A stretch of DNA of 64,000 nucleotides from Streptomyces sp. NBC_00554 (GCF_041431135.1 NZ_CP107799.1:9254501-9318500), one strand, 5' to 3'. Positions 16,570 to 24,810 are shown, counted from the first letter of the stretch. Notes: generated from the sequence alone by a model not told the origin. A program made the numbers and translations.

Positions 16570-17967
16570 ATGACGGAAATTCTTGTGCGGGTAGGTGCGG
16601 AGGGACAGGTTCCTCCCGTGGCCAGGGTGGTGGATCATCCGGCATGGCCCGTCCTCAAGGATGCCGTGGAGGAGATCCGGCCGTGGCAGGCCAAGGACGG
16701 CTCCATCGACTTCGACGCCGAGGGCGCGCCGGACACCTCCGACGCCGATCTGGCCGTACGCCGTGCCGTGGACGCGATCGAGCGGCTCGCCCCGCTGCTG
16801 CCCCACGACGCCGCCTATCACGAGGCGCTCGTGAAGGACCTGCGCCGCTGGGCCGACGGGGGCTTCAAGGTGCCCGACTTCCTCGACTCGCTGCTGGCCT
16901 TCCAGCCCGCCGCGCACCGCGAGGACGGCCTCCAGCACCTGGTCGTCTTCCCGATGTACACACAGAACGGCAACCCCGACCGCAACTTCGAAGCGGTCGT
17001 GCTGCGCATGGTGTGGCCGGACTGGCTGGCCGAGCTGGAGCGCACCCGCTACGACAACCCGCTGTTCTGCGGTATCACCTTCGAGGACTTCACCGCCGGA
17101 TACGACACCAACTCGGCCGTCCTCTTCCCGGAGACCATCGCGGTGCGCGAGGCACCCGAGCGCTTCTCCTGGGGCGGCATCTTCTGCGACCGCGAGGCCG
17201 CCCGCTTCCGCGCCGTCACCGAAGCCGCCGTGGACACCCTCGGTCTGGAACTGCCTGAGGACATCGCCGCGATGGTCGACGACCAGGAGCGCTGCGAGCA
17301 GGCCTTCGTGCTCTGGGACATGGTCCACGACCGCACCCACAGCCATGGCGACCTGCCCTTCGACCCGTTCATGATCAAGCAGCGCCAGCCGTTCTGGATG
17401 TACGGCCTGGAGGAGCTGCGCTGCGACCTCACCGCCTTCAAGGAGGCCGTGAAACTGGAGGCCGACGGCTTCCCGCAGGGCCGCGACGTGCAGTACGCGG
17501 TGCTCTTCGACCGGATGTTCCGCTTCCCGGTCACCGGCGAGCGCGTCCGCAACTACGACGGCCTCGGCGGCCAGCTGCTCTTCGCCTACCTGCACAAGCA
17601 CGACGTCGTCCGCTGGACCGACAACAAGCTGCACATCGACTGGCAGCGCGCCCCGCAGGTCACCAACGAGCTGTGCGCCGAGATCGAGGACCTCTACCGG
17701 GCCGGCATCGACCGCCCCAAGCTCGTCCACTGGTTCAAGGCCTACGAGCTGGTCGCCACCTACCTCGCCCCGCACCCGGGCTCCCGCTGGGCCAAGGGCC
17801 CGGACGCCCTGGACCTCACCCTGCCTCCGCGAAAGCTCGTGGACGACGTGCTTCCGGACGAGTTTCCCCTGAGCATGTTCTATGAGGCGCTCGCCAAGAA
17901 GCTGAAGCATGTGATCGCCTCCACCAAGGGCATCACAGCGGCGAGCGCCGAGCGGGCCGCCGCGTGA
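16570..17967 (+). CDS. DUF6421 family protein
   Basis: A 465-residue soluble protein matching, from memory, the streptomycete DUF6421 family of unknown function. Conserved-looking landmarks are LVVFPMYTQNGNPDRNFEAVVLRMVWP (near residue 125), GITFEDFTAGYDTNSAVLFPET, WGGIFCDREAARFRAV, a His-rich DMVHDRTHSHGDLPFDPFMIKQRQPFWMYGLEELRCDLTAFKEA block around 255-300, and a WQRAP region. The clustered His/Asp/Glu residues suggest a metal-dependent hydrolase or oxygenase, but this is inference. The ATG at 16570 follows a GGAGGGTGGGAC ribosome site. It heads an operon with an SDR and a threonine-aldolase-like gene. Confidence 0.82.
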   Translation: MTEILVRVGAEGQVPPVARVVDHPAWPVLKDAVEEIRPWQAKDGSIDFDAEGAPDTSDADLAVRRAVDAIERLAPLLPHDAAYHEALVKDLRRWADGGFKVPDFLDSLLAFQPAAHREDGLQHLVVFPMYTQNGNPDRNFEAVVLRMVWPDWLAELERTRYDNPLFCGITFEDFTAGYDTNSAVLFPETIAVREAPERFSWGGIFCDREAARFRAVTEAAVDTLGLELPEDIAAMVDDQERCEQAFVLWDMVHDRTHSHGDLPFDPFMIKQRQPFWMYGLEELRCDLTAFKEAVKLEADGFPQGRDVQYAVLFDRMFRFPVTGERVRNYDGLGGQLLFAYLHKHDVVRWTDNKLHIDWQRAPQVTNELCAEIEDLYRAGIDRPKLVHWFKAYELVATYLAPHPGSRWAKGPDALDLTLPPRKLVDDVLPDEFPLSMFYEALAKKLKHVIASTKGITAASAERAAA

Positions 17968-18002
17968 GCGCCCGTGCCCAGCACGCTCAGGAGGCGAGGA
18001 CC

Positions 18003-18761
18003 ATGTCCGACGGGAATGGCAACGGAGCACTGAGCGGAGCGGTGATCGCGGTCGCGGGCGCCGGAGGCCCCGCGGGCCGCGCGACGCTGCTGCGGCTCGC
18101 CGAGGCGGGCGCGACGGTCGTCGGCTCGGACAACGACCCCGAGCGTCTCGCGGAGGCCGTGGACGCGGCCCGCTACGCCTACGGAGGCGCCACCGTCGTC
18201 GGCGACACGGTCGACCTGCTCGACCTGGACTCGACCCACGACTGGGCCACCCGCATCGAGAAGGACTTCGGTCGCGTCGACGGCCTGGTCCACCTCGTCG
18301 GCGGCTGGCGCGGCAGCGAGACCTTCACCAAGACGGTTCTCGACGACTGGGACCTGCTCGAACTGCTGCTCATCCGCACCGTGCAGCACACCTCCCTCGC
18401 TTTCCACGAGGCGCTGCAGCGCAGCGAGCGGGGCCGGTACGTCCTGACCAGCGCCGCCGGTGCGAGCAAGCCCACCGCGGGCAACGCGGCCTATGCCGCG
18501 GCCAAGGCCGCCGCCGAGGCCTGGACGCTGGCCATGGCCGACTACTTCCGCAAGGCCGGGGGCGAGCAGGGGCCGACCTCCGCTGCTGCCATCCTGGTCG
18601 TCAAGGCACTGGTGCACGACGCGATGCGCGCCGAGCGCCCGAACGCGAAGTTCGCGGGCTTCACGGACGTCAAGGAGCTGGCCGACGCCATCGCCGGCGT
18701 CTGGGACAAGCCCGCCGGTGAAGTGAACGGAAAACGTCTGTGGCTGACCGAGAAGCCGTGA
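18003..18761 (+). CDS. short-chain dehydrogenase/reductase
   Basis: A 252-residue NAD(P)-dependent oxidoreductase. AVIAVAGAGGPAGRATLLRLAEAGATVVGSD is a Rossmann start with a GGPAGR variant of the Gly motif, GRVDGLVHLVGGWRG replaces the usual NNAG, and YVLTSAAGASKPTAGNAAYAAAKAAAEAW holds Ser and the Tyr-x3-Lys catalytic residues. The ATG at 18003 has AGGAGGCGAGG before it; a GTG at 17964 overlapping the DUF6421 stop is also open. It lies between DUF6421 and the aldolase gene and overlaps the latter by four bases, so the three act in one operon, probably in one pathway. Confidence 0.85.
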   Translation: MSDGNGNGALSGAVIAVAGAGGPAGRATLLRLAEAGATVVGSDNDPERLAEAVDAARYAYGGATVVGDTVDLLDLDSTHDWATRIEKDFGRVDGLVHLVGGWRGSETFTKTVLDDWDLLELLLIRTVQHTSLAFHEALQRSERGRYVLTSAAGASKPTAGNAAYAAAKAAAEAWTLAMADYFRKAGGEQGPTSAAAILVVKALVHDAMRAERPNAKFAGFTDVKELADAIAGVWDKPAGEVNGKRLWLTEKP

Positions 18762-19828
18762 ACCCTCCCAGGACCGACGCCCGGCGTCACCACGACCCGG
18801 CCGTCCGTGGATTCGCCAGCGACAATTACGCGGGGGCCCACCCCGAGGTGCTCGCCGCCCTGGCCCTGGCCAACGGCGGGCACCAGGTCGCGTACGGCGA
18901 GGACGACTACACGGCCAACCTCCAGTCGGTCATCCGCAGCCACTTCGGTGCCACGGCGGAGGCCTTCCCGGTCTTCAACGGCACCGGCGCGAACGTGGTC
19001 GCGCTGCAGGCCGTCACCGACCGCTGGGGCGCGGTGATCTGCGCGGAGAGCGCGCACATCAACGTCGACGAGGGCGGCGCCCCCGAGCGCATGGGCGGTC
19101 TCAAGCTGCTCACGGTGCCCACCCCCGACGGCAAGCTCACCCCCGAGCTGATCGACCGGCAGGCGTACGGCTGGGACGACGAGCACCGCGCGATGCCGCA
19201 GGTCGTCTCGATCACCCAGAGCACCGAACTGGGCACTCTCTACACGCCCGAGGAGATCCGCGCGATCTGCGACCACGCACACGCGCACGGGATGAAGGTG
19301 CACCTGGACGGGTCCCGGATATCCAACGCGGCCGCCTCCCTTGACGTCCCGATGCGGACGTTCACCAACGCGGTCGGCGTCGACATCCTCTCCCTGGGCG
19401 GGACGAAGAACGGCGCGCTGTTCGGCGAGGCCGTCGTCGTCCTCAACCCTGACGCCGTCAGCCACATGAAGCACCTGCGCAAGCTGTCGATGCAGCTCGC
19501 CTCCAAGATGCGTTTCGTCTCCGTGCAGTTGGAGGCGCTGCTCGCCAAGGACCTGTGGCTGCGCAACGCCCGGCACTCCAACGAGATGGCTCAGCGGCTG
19601 GCCGAGGGCGTGCGCGCGGTGCACGGCGTGGAGATCCTCTACCCGGTGCAGGCCAACGCGGTTTTCGCGCGCCTCCCGCACGACGTGAGCGAGCGCCTGC
19701 AGAAGCGCTACCGCTTCTACTTCTGGGACGAGAGCGCGGGTGACGTCCGCTGGATGTGCGCCTTCGACACGACCGAGGACGACGTCGACGGTTTCGTGGC
19801 GGCGCTCAAGGAGGAGATGGCGCACTAG
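18758..19828 (+). CDS. low-specificity L-threonine aldolase family (PLP) protein
   Basis: A 356-residue fold-type I PLP enzyme. FASDNYAGAHPEVLAALA, VFNGTGANVVALQAVTDRWGAVICAESAHINVDE, THQ-equivalent VSITQSTELGTLYTPEEI, the aspartate of VHLDGSRISNAA, and the Schiff-base lysine in ILSLGGTKNGALFGEAVV are all in place. It cleaves beta-hydroxy amino acids such as threonine to glycine and an aldehyde, or acts as a related beta-eliminating lyase. The GTG at 18758 overlaps the SDR stop as GTGA; another in-frame GTG at 18740 is possible. Coupling to the SDR suggests that the SDR handles the aldehyde or the beta-hydroxy group (inference). Confidence 0.9.
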   Translation: MNPPRTDARRHHDPAVRGFASDNYAGAHPEVLAALALANGGHQVAYGEDDYTANLQSVIRSHFGATAEAFPVFNGTGANVVALQAVTDRWGAVICAESAHINVDEGGAPERMGGLKLLTVPTPDGKLTPELIDRQAYGWDDEHRAMPQVVSITQSTELGTLYTPEEIRAICDHAHAHGMKVHLDGSRISNAAASLDVPMRTFTNAVGVDILSLGGTKNGALFGEAVVVLNPDAVSHMKHLRKLSMQLASKMRFVSVQLEALLAKDLWLRNARHSNEMAQRLAEGVRAVHGVEILYPVQANAVFARLPHDVSERLQKRYRFYFWDESAGDVRWMCAFDTTEDDVDGFVAALKEEMAH

Positions 19829-19868
19829 CGAGCCGACACGGTGTGCATAGATATACGGTTGACCGATA

Positions 19869-19904
19869 AGTCATTGACTCTCGGTCGGCCGTATTCCTAT
19901 GCTC
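19869..19904 (+). promoter_or_regulatory. promoter with overlapping palindrome, probable leaderless start
   Basis: TTGACT (19874-19879) and TATGCT (19899-19904) form a promoter with a 19-bp spacer, and the transglutaminase ATG at 19912 is seven bases after the -10, so the transcript should be leaderless. A palindrome AGTCA-T-TGACT (19869-19879), extended by ACCGA and CGGT on its flanks, covers the -35 and is a candidate repressor site. Confidence 0.55.
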
Positions 19905-19911
19905 TGCGACC

Positions 19912-20505
19912 ATGGAGCTGATCCAGGAAACCCCTGACCTGTCCGCCTACTTGGCCGCCGACGAGGCCATCGACCACCATCATCCGCTGGTACGGGAGAC
20001 GGCCGCGCGGCTCGCGAAGGGTGCGGCCGACTCGTATGACTATGCGCGGGCGGCCTATGAATTCGTGCGCGACACCATTCCGCACTCGCAGGACGCCGGT
20101 GATCCGCGCGTCACCTGGCGCGCCTCCGACGTCCTGGAGCAGCGCACCGGCATCTGCCACGCCAAGGCGCACGCGCTGACCGCGCTGCTGCGGGCGGAGG
20201 ACATCCCCACCGCCCTGTGCTACCAGTCGCTGGCGCACGACGACGGTGGCGGGCATGTCGTGCACGGCCTGGTCGCCGTCCGGTTCAACGGGGCCTGGCA
20301 TCGGCAGGACTGCCGCGGGAACAAGCCCGGCGTCGACGCGCGGTTCTCGCTCGACGGCGAGCGCCTCGCCTGGATCCCGAACCCGGAGTCCAATGAGATG
20401 GACTATCTAGTACTGTACGCTGAACCCCACCCGGCCGTTCTGCGCGCACTCAAAGCCGCCCCCGACCGGCCGCACCTGTGGAAGAGGCTCCCCACCGCAC
20501 TCTGA
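19912..20505 (+). CDS. transglutaminase-like cysteine peptidase family protein
   Basis: A 197-residue cytoplasmic protein of the transglutaminase/arylamine-like fold. The catalytic triad is visible: Cys in RTGICHAKAHALTALLRA, His in GGHVVHGLVAVRF, and Asp in WHRQDCRGNK. Prokaryotic members are usually proteases or amidases rather than cross-linking enzymes. The ATG at 19912 lies seven bases from a good -10 hexamer. It is followed 13 bp later by a B3/B4-domain gene, so the two probably act together. Confidence 0.85.
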   Translation: MELIQETPDLSAYLAADEAIDHHHPLVRETAARLAKGAADSYDYARAAYEFVRDTIPHSQDAGDPRVTWRASDVLEQRTGICHAKAHALTALLRAEDIPTALCYQSLAHDDGGGHVVHGLVAVRFNGAWHRQDCRGNKPGVDARFSLDGERLAWIPNPESNEMDYLVLYAEPHPAVLRALKAAPDRPHLWKRLPTAL

Positions 20506-20518
20506 GGCCAGGCAGACG

Positions 20519-21211
20519 ATGACTCTCACGCTCACCGTGTCCGACGAGGTGCGCGCCCTCGCGCCCGGATTCACGCACGTCGCCATCGAGGCGTACGGAC
20601 TCGTCAACGGGCCCAGTACCGAAGGGACTTCGGCGCTCCTGGACGACGCGGCCCGCCGTCTGGCCGTACGACTGGACGGTCGCGCTCCGCACGAGGACCC
20701 GCACATGGCGGCCTGGCGGGAGACCTACACGGCGTTCGGCTCCAAGCCCTCGCGGACCCGCAACTCGGCGGAAGCGCTGGCCAAACGGGCCCTCTCGGAC
20801 GCCGGACTGCCCCGGATCAACGTGCTCGTCGACGTCTACAACGCCATCAGCGTCGCCCACCTGATCCCCGTCGGCGGCGAGGACACCGACCACATCCAGG
20901 GCGGGATGCGCCTCGTACGCGCCACGGGTGAGGAGGACTTCGTGACCGTCGCGGGCGGCGAGGAGGCCGTCGAACACCCCGACGCGGGCGAGGTGGTGTG
21001 GCGCGACGACGCGGGTGTGACCTGCCGCCGCTGGAACTGGCGCCAGGGGCCGCGCACGCGGCTCACGGAGGAATCGGCCTCCGCGGTCTTCCTGCTGGAG
21101 AGCCTGGCGCCGATGCCGGTCGCCGACGTCGAGCGGGCGGGAGCCGAACTCGCCGAACTCCTGGAGAAGTTCAGCCCCGGGGCGCGGATCACCGTCCACG
21201 CCCCGGAGTGA
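20519..21211 (+). CDS. B3/B4 tRNA-binding-domain protein
   Basis: A 230-residue stand-alone version of the B3/B4 domain that in phenylalanyl-tRNA synthetase beta chains performs editing. Landmarks are WRETYTAFGSKPSRTRNSAEALAKRAL, GLPRINVLVDVYNAISVAHLIPVGGEDTD and the later VWRDDAGVTCRRWNWRQGPRTRLTEESASAVFLLESL. Free-standing versions may edit mischarged tRNA or bind amino-acid derivatives; the role here is unproven. The ATG at 20519 has only a weak site, consistent with coupling to the transglutaminase gene. Confidence 0.83.
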   Translation: MTLTLTVSDEVRALAPGFTHVAIEAYGLVNGPSTEGTSALLDDAARRLAVRLDGRAPHEDPHMAAWRETYTAFGSKPSRTRNSAEALAKRALSDAGLPRINVLVDVYNAISVAHLIPVGGEDTDHIQGGMRLVRATGEEDFVTVAGGEEAVEHPDAGEVVWRDDAGVTCRRWNWRQGPRTRLTEESASAVFLLESLAPMPVADVERAGAELAELLEKFSPGARITVHAPE

Positions 21212-21215
21212 CGAT

Positions 21216-21944
21216 TCAGCGTGCCTCGGCCGCCTTCACCTCTTCGGGGGTCGGCGCTGTGCCGCCGAGGTGCGCGGGCATCCACCATGTGTCGTCCGGA
21301 CCCTTGGGCCGCACGGGATAGGCGCGCTGCGCGGCTTCGAGGAGCTCCTGTACCTGGTCGCGCAGCCGCCGGGTGATCGCCCCCGCGTACTGGTCCTTCG
21401 GGGCCTCGACCGGCTCGCCGACCCGGATGGTGATCGGGATGTGGCTGCGCTTGAAGTTGCGCGGGCGGCCCTTGGTCCACAGGCGCTGGGTGCCCCACAC
21501 GGCCATCGGGATCAGCGGGACGCCGGCCTCCTGGGCCATGCGTGCCGCACCCGACTTGAAGCTCTTCAGCGTGAACGACTGCGAGATGGTGGCCTCGGGG
21601 AAGACACCGATGATCTCGCCGGCGCGCAGCGACTCCAGCGCGTGGGCATAGGCCGTCTCGCCCTGCTTCCGGTCCACCGGGATGTGCTTCATGCCCCGCA
21701 TCAGCGGACCGGAGATCTTGTGCCGGAACACCGATTCCTTCGCCATGAAGCGGACGAGGCGCTTCTGCGGCAGGGCGGCCAGACCGTCGAAGATGAAGTC
21801 CAGATAGCCGATGTGGTTACTGACCAGCACGGCGCCGCCCGAGCGCGGAATGTTCTCCGATCCCTTGCAGTCGATCTTGAGGTCCCAGGCCTTGAACAAC
21901 GTTTGGGCGAGACCGACGACGGGACGGTAGACAAGCTCTGCCAT
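21216..21944 (-). CDS. 1-acyl-sn-glycerol-3-phosphate acyltransferase family protein
   Basis: A 242-residue membrane-associated acyltransferase (PlsC-like). VLVSNHIGYLDFIF carries the NHxxxxD catalytic motif, FMAKESVF and GVFPEATISQS are the second and third motifs (FPEAT in place of FPEGT), and VPLIPMAVWGTQRL is motif IV. It transfers acyl chains to lysophosphatidate in phospholipid synthesis, or acylates another alcohol. The ATG at 21944 was taken because the upstream open frame to 22040 lacks family sequence. Confidence 0.88.
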   Translation of the reverse strand: MAELVYRPVVGLAQTLFKAWDLKIDCKGSENIPRSGGAVLVSNHIGYLDFIFDGLAALPQKRLVRFMAKESVFRHKISGPLMRGMKHIPVDRKQGETAYAHALESLRAGEIIGVFPEATISQSFTLKSFKSGAARMAQEAGVPLIPMAVWGTQRLWTKGRPRNFKRSHIPITIRVGEPVEAPKDQYAGAITRRLRDQVQELLEAAQRAYPVRPKGPDDTWWMPAHLGGTAPTPEEVKAAEAR

Positions 21945-22130
21945 GGACGGGGTGGACCCTTCTCTCTGCCGGGGAAGGGTTCTCCCGGCGGGGAAGTTAC
22001 GCAGCCGTAGGTTTACGGCATTGCGCAGATCGTGCCCCAAGAACGGACGAGTGACCAGTCCTAGTGCCTTCGGGCAGCGAGATCCTCGTCACGTCGACCC
22101 CTTGATCCACCTCGGAGTTTTAACTCGCCT

Positions 22131-22547
22131 TTACTCCGCGCGTACCGTGACCCGACGCACGAGCAGGTACATCTCACACCCGAGGCAGTACCCGAACGCG
22201 GCATTGAGAAACGCCGCCGCGAGCGCGCAAGCGGTTGCCGCCGTCCCCAGCCACTCCGGTCCCACCGCGTAGCCGACGAGTCCCACGACCGCGAAGGCGA
22301 GCCCGACCGCCTGCGCGAACCGCGGCGGCTCCGGCGCCTCGAACTCGGTCGGCGGCCCGATCCGGGGACGTACCGCCTTGCGGAACAGCCAGCCGTAGGG
22401 TGAGCGCCCCACGCCGCCCGCCGCGCCCAGCGCGAACGCCAGCGTCTGCCAGGCCAGCAGCCAGGCGCTGCCGGTGATCAGCACGACCGCCAGTACGACG
22501 GTCGTCACGGCCGCGCCGAACCGCGGCCCCCTCACATCGATGTCCAT
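22131..22547 (-). CDS. DUF4395 membrane protein
   Basis: A 138-residue protein with four hydrophobic segments. The N-terminal DVRGPRFGAAVTTVVLAVVL and C-terminal AAAFLNAAFGYCLGCEMYLLVRR, whose CxxC is conserved in the family, match DUF4395. The gene is commonly next to thioredoxin-like genes, as here, which suggests a membrane thiol-relay or redox partner (inference). The ATG at 22547 is 60 bp from the divergent thioredoxin gene. Confidence 0.85.
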   Translation of the reverse strand: MDIDVRGPRFGAAVTTVVLAVVLITGSAWLLAWQTLAFALGAAGGVGRSPYGWLFRKAVRPRIGPPTEFEAPEPPRFAQAVGLAFAVVGLVGYAVGPEWLGTAATACALAAAFLNAAFGYCLGCEMYLLVRRVTVRAE

Positions 22548-22607
22548 GAATCAAGCATTCCGCACTCATCGGCTTTTGTGAGGCGGGGAATCTTTGCGGT
22601 CTCGTGA

Positions 22608-23036
22608 ATGCTTGTGCAGGAGATGACCGGACTTGTGGTGTGCGTGGTGGTGCTCGCGCTGTCGAGCGTGTACGGAGTGCTGCATCGGCGGCGGAGCGGG
22701 AGGGTGAGGGTGCGCGGGCGCGACGGCGGAAAGCTTCTCGGCGCGGCGGAGTTGGGGGAGGGGCTCGGTGAACGGGCCACGCTCGTCCAGTTCTCCAGCG
22801 CCTTCTGCGCCCCCTGCCGGGCGACCCGACGGGTGCTCACCGAGGTGGCGGAGATGGTCCCCGGGGTGTCCCACGTGGAGATCGACGCCGAGGACCGCCT
22901 GGACCTCGTACGCGAACTCGACATCCTCAAGACCCCGACCGTGCTCGTCCTCGACGCGGCCGGGCGGATCGTGCGGCGGGCAACGGGGCAGCCGCGCAAG
23001 GCCGATGTGATCGCCGCGCTGGGGGAGGCTGTCTGA
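22608..23036 (+). CDS. membrane-anchored thioredoxin-fold protein
   Basis: A 142-residue protein with an N-terminal hydrophobic anchor (about residues 7-24), a basic linker, and a thioredoxin domain whose active site is FCAPC (C67 and C70). The conserved cis-Pro lies in DILKTPTVLVLD. The charged linker after the helix (RRRSGRVRVRGRD) suggests the domain faces the cytoplasm, though the opposite cannot be excluded. It is divergent from DUF4395, whose own CxxC makes a redox partnership likely. An ATG at 22623 is an alternative start. Confidence 0.85.
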   Translation: MLVQEMTGLVVCVVVLALSSVYGVLHRRRSGRVRVRGRDGGKLLGAAELGEGLGERATLVQFSSAFCAPCRATRRVLTEVAEMVPGVSHVEIDAEDRLDLVRELDILKTPTVLVLDAAGRIVRRATGQPRKADVIAALGEAV

Positions 23037-23117
23037 CCCGTGGTGATCAAGGTGAGGCATCTCCCAGATGCCGGAACGCACTTGACTGCACCCACCACCT
23101 ATCGTCAGCCTGACCGT

Positions 23118-23198
23118 ATGCCCCGGGAAATCCTTCTCTTCGAGCGCGTCCACGTGGACCTGGCCCGTACCGCGAGTGCCTGCTGTCCGGGCTGTTGA
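23118..23198 (+). CDS. cysteine-rich leader peptide
   Basis: A 26-residue peptide, MPREILLFERVHVDLARTAS followed by ACCPGC and a stop, 44 bp before the flavin reductase ATG. Short peptides with a ...HVDL.R..SA.CC ending are found upstream of sulfur and cysteine-linked genes in actinobacteria, where they act by ribosome stalling at Cys codons when cysteine is low. TATCGT at 23100-23105 could be a -10, making the peptide nearly leaderless. Cys codons lie at 23181-23186 and 23193-23195. Function as an attenuator is inferred from these features. Confidence 0.7.
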   Translation: MPREILLFERVHVDLARTASACCPGC

Positions 23199-23216
23199 GC
23201 AGCCACGGATCAGCCC
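23189..23216 (+). promoter_or_regulatory. alternative hairpins at the end of the leader peptide
   Basis: GGCTG (23190-23194) can pair with CAGCC (23200-23204) or, as GGGCTG (23189-23194), with CAGCCC (23211-23216). The choices exclude each other and include the last Cys codon, the layout expected of an attenuator where a ribosome stalled on Cys codons changes the fold. The stems are short, so this is suggestive only. Confidence 0.4.
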
Positions 23217-23242
23217 GTCACCTCTCGCAGAAGGACAACTCC

Positions 23243-23752
23243 ATGACGGCCACGCCCGACCTCGGCACCCCACAGCTCGCCTCTCCCGACCTGCTGCGCT
23301 CCGTCTTCAGGCGGCACGCGGCCGGTGTCGCCGTGATCACGGCCCCCGGCGCCGAGGGCCCCGTCGGCTTCACCGCCACCTCGCTCACCTCGGTCTCCGC
23401 CGAGCCCCCGATCGTCTCCTTCGGGATAGGTGTCGGCGCCTCCAGCTGGCCCGCGATCTCCGTGTCCGACCACATCGGCGTGCACATACTCGGGGAGCAT
23501 CAGCAGGAACTGGCCGGCACTTTCGCCAGGAGCGGCGCCGACCGCTTCGGCGAGCCCACCCGTTGGCGTAACGGCCCCGAAGACGTTCCTGTGCTCGACG
23601 ACGTCCTCGCGTGGCTGGTGTGCCGTGTCGTCGCGCGCGTGCCCGCGGGAGATCACCGCATCGTCCTGGCCGAGGTGGTTCTCGGCGACCCGTCGGGCGC
23701 GGGCCGCCCGCTGCTCTACCACCAAGGGCGTTTCAACGGCCTGCGCGACTGA
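23243..23752 (+). CDS. flavin reductase-like FMN-binding protein
   Basis: A 169-residue protein of the flavin reductase/HpaC fold that reduces FMN with NAD(P)H for a partner monooxygenase. The LRSVFRRHAAGVAVITA opening, VGFTATSLTSVSAEPPIVSFGI, the GVHILGEHQQELAGTFAR segment and a LLYHQGRFNGL end fit well. No partner is next to it. The cysteine-rich leader upstream suggests a sulfur link, such as sulfonate or sulfide oxidation (inference). The ATG at 23243 has AGAAGG at normal spacing. Confidence 0.87.
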   Translation: MTATPDLGTPQLASPDLLRSVFRRHAAGVAVITAPGAEGPVGFTATSLTSVSAEPPIVSFGIGVGASSWPAISVSDHIGVHILGEHQQELAGTFARSGADRFGEPTRWRNGPEDVPVLDDVLAWLVCRVVARVPAGDHRIVLAEVVLGDPSGAGRPLLYHQGRFNGLRD

Positions 23753-23838
23753 AGCTACCGGCGGGTCCTACTCGTCGGTTACGCAGCGTTGCGAAGGTCA
23801 CAGTTCAAAGCGCTTGCTTAGTGGGTAATTGCTGGGTG

Positions 23839-23850
23839 TACTGGCGAGTA
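23839..23850. promoter_or_regulatory. palindrome upstream of etfBA
   Basis: TACT-GGCG-AGTA (23839-23850), one base short of a TTACT...AGTAA repeat, lies 108 bp before the etfB start in an AT-richer patch that also includes TAATAT. This resembles TetR operators seen near fatty-acid degradation genes, which would suit an ETF operon. The match is by eye only. Confidence 0.35.
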
Positions 23851-23957
23851 ATATTTCGGTCGGAGCGCGGGCCGCCCCGACCGGGATCGGCCGCTTCAGG
23901 CGCCTATGCTGCCGATAAGAAGGCAGCCAAAAATGACGATGCAGTAGGAGAGCCGGC

Positions 23958-24743
23958 GTGAGCTTGAGGATCGTTGTCACTGTGAAGTACGTGCCCGACG
24001 CCACTGGCGACCGGCACTTCGCCGATGACCTGACCGTCGACCGTGACGACGTGGACGGTCTGCTCTCGGAGCTCGACGAATACGCGGTGGAACAGGCGCT
24101 GCAGATCGCCGACGAAGCCGACGACGCCGAGATCACCGTGCTGACGGTCGGCCCCGAGGACGCCAAGGACGCGCTGCGCAAGGCGCTGTCGATGGGCGCG
24201 GACAAGGCCATCCACGTCGAGGACGACGACCTGCACGGCACCGACGTGATCGGTACGTCGCTGGTGCTGGCGAAGGCCATCGAGAAGGCCGGCTTCGACC
24301 TGGTCATCTCCGGCATGGCGTCCACCGACGGCACCGCGGGTGTTGTCCCGGCCCTCCTTGCCGAGCGTCTTGGCGTTCCGCAGGTCACCCTGCTCTCCGA
24401 GGTCTCCGTCGAGGACGGTGTGGTCAAGGGCCGCCGTGACGGCGACTCCGCCTCCGAGCAGCTGGAGGCCTCCCTCCCGGCGGTCGTGTCGGTCACCGAC
24501 CAGTCGGGCGAGGCGCGTTACCCGTCCTTCAAGGGCATCATGGCGGCCAAGAAGAAGCCGGTGGAGTCCTGGGACCTGGAGGACCTCGAGATCGATGCGG
24601 ACGAGGTCGGCCTCGAGGGTGCCTGGACCAAGGTCGACTCCGCGGCCGAGCGCCCCGCACGCACCGCCGGCACGATCGTCAAGGACGAGGGCGAGGGCGG
24701 CAAGCAGCTCGCCGAGTTCCTCGCGGGCCAGAAGTTCATCTGA
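23958..24743 (+). CDS. etfB: electron transfer flavoprotein beta subunit
   Basis: A 261-residue ETF beta chain. It binds AMP and, with the alpha subunit, carries electrons from acyl-CoA dehydrogenases to the membrane quinone pool. The opening VTVKYVPDATGDRHFADDLTVDRDDVDGLLSELDEYAVEQAL, the DGTAGVVPALLAERLGVPQVT region and the ALSMGADKAIHV segment are diagnostic. Length is normal. The GTG at 23958 follows a GGAGAGCC site. The alpha gene follows 67 bp later, a conserved gene order. Confidence 0.95.
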   Translation: MSLRIVVTVKYVPDATGDRHFADDLTVDRDDVDGLLSELDEYAVEQALQIADEADDAEITVLTVGPEDAKDALRKALSMGADKAIHVEDDDLHGTDVIGTSLVLAKAIEKAGFDLVISGMASTDGTAGVVPALLAERLGVPQVTLLSEVSVEDGVVKGRRDGDSASEQLEASLPAVVSVTDQSGEARYPSFKGIMAAKKKPVESWDLEDLEIDADEVGLEGAWTKVDSAAERPARTAGTIVKDEGEGGKQLAEFLAGQKFI

Positions 24744-24810
24744 GAACACCGGCCTGCCGCAGGCTCCCTGACCGCCCCTCATCTTTCGCAAGCAGGAGAG
24801 AAGAAGTCCC

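Noticed and set aside
16537..18030. Long complement frame opposite DUF6421
   Set aside because: No ribosome site, no domain, and fully opposite a gene with strong conserved motifs.
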